A stretch of DNA of 64,000 nt, from assembly GCA_023376005.1 (NCBI GenBank), contig CM042152.1:89347874-89411873 (forward strand), read 5' to 3'. Position 1 is the stretch's first letter, and each line of letters begins with the position of its first letter. Shown in pieces: positions 63,431-64,000 of this stretch. A program made the position numbers and the translations under genes. The notes under the pieces are model-generated. The model saw nothing but the letters and a program-made list of their open reading frames with translations. It was not told the DNA's origin and did no database searches. Source of the DNA: Doryteuthis pealeii (lineage: Eukaryota; Mollusca; Cephalopoda; Myopsida; Loliginidae).

Positions 63431-63544
63431 ACATATACATGGTTTATCAACAATATTGAGTACTAATTACTTAAGGGGTGGGTTTAGCTTATATGGAAAC
63501 CAATTAGAATATAATTAAAATAAGTGTAATCTTTTTATATGTGT

Positions 63545-63612
63545 TCTTATTTAATTTCGTTAGTCATTCTAATTTAATATATTATCTTACATTAAAACTT
63601 AATTACTTACGC
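63545..63612 (+). mobile_element. Helitron type 1, near-3' fragment
   Basis: GTCATTCTAATTTAATATAT then TTACATTAAAACTTAATTAC. The hairpin and CTAG end are gone. Confidence 0.5.
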
Positions 63613-63660
63613 AAGTTATCAAAATTACTATTTGACTGAGTCTCAGTTATTTTTTAAATG

Positions 63661-63902
63661 CACAAGGTGTGTCAAAAAATATCGAGATTTTTGCACTTTT
63701 TCAGACACCTTGTATTCTTAAAAAAAAAAGATAACGTTCTATTCATCAATTTTTTTCAGAATACAAGGTGCGTCAAAAAAGTACCAAGTTTAAAACTGTA
63801 TTTACCAAGATAGAAATGAAGAATGAATAGAACGTAAATTTTTTTCATAATACAAGGGGTGTCAAAAAGTACAAAAAATCTTCATACTTTTTTGACACAC
63901 CT
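63661..63902. repeat. nested ACAAGGTGTGTCAAAAA inverted repeats
   Basis: The motif ACAAGGTGTGTCAAAAA or its complement occurs at about 63663, 63698, 63764, 63852 and 63889. AACGTTCTATTCATC (63733) pairs with GAATGAATAGAACGT (63822). A TIR-type MITE that has inserted in or recombined with itself is the simplest reading. Confidence 0.8.
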
Positions 63903-64000
63903 TGTCTATTTATGATTTTCTGAAAAGTTGAAATCCCTTTCTAATTGATTTATACAGGTAAATTTTCTCCGTTTTCCAATCAATAAAAAATTATGATTAA

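Overview
No host gene is supported anywhere in this 64 kb window. It reads as intergenic or deep intronic DNA of an animal nuclear genome: AT-rich, with dozens of (TA)n, (CA)n, (CT)n and (CTTT)n microsatellites, tRNA-derived SINEs, non-LTR retrotransposon remains, mariner relics, Helitrons and MITEs. All recognisable protein homology belongs to transposable elements and is broken by stops, frameshifts or deletions. The LINE types together with tRNA-headed SINEs and very dense TA microsatellites suggest a lophotrochozoan invertebrate, perhaps a mollusc such as a cephalopod. That assignment is an inference and cannot be proved from the sequence.

Layout. 0-10 kb: a TIR element with an 8-bp target duplication (second copy at 8.9 kb), (TA)n-flanked foldback repeats, a mariner relic, SINEs. 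10-14 kb: two Helitron families, one inserted exactly inside an older repeat, then a LINE 3' end followed by a tandem array. 14-24 kb: SINEs, a miniature LTR element with 8-bp flanks, two further Helitrons, a solo LTR-like copy. 24-33 kb: a 36-bp minisatellite, a 584-bp element with about 64-bp TIRs nested between mariner debris, long CT/CTTT tracts, a foldback with about 120-bp arms. 33-49 kb: VNTR-bearing SINEs, LINE endonuclease and RT fragments, a deletion-derivative mariner with intact TIRs, a MITE family present three times. 49-64 kb: more of the same plus clustered inverted repeats at the right edge.

The most interesting signal is a set of eleven hammerhead-ribozyme-like motifs (about 3.7, 3.8, 6.8, 21.9, 31.2, 43.1, 47.8, 47.9, 49.5, 57.2 and 58.0 kb). 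Most lie in (TA)n-associated inverted-repeat elements. They share one layout: stem I, CTGANGA, stem II, GAAA, a short self-complementary helix III, TH, stem I. Two copies of one family show compensatory base changes in stems I and II. Hammerheads with short helix III are known from Penelope-like elements and retrozymes. The paired, head-to-head arrangement inside foldbacks, and a degenerate version at the tail of a tRNA-derived VNTR SINE, are what deserves follow-up.

Repeat family letters (A, B, C, F, G, H, I, J, K, L, M, N, P, R, V) are labels made up here to link copies inside this window; they are not database names.
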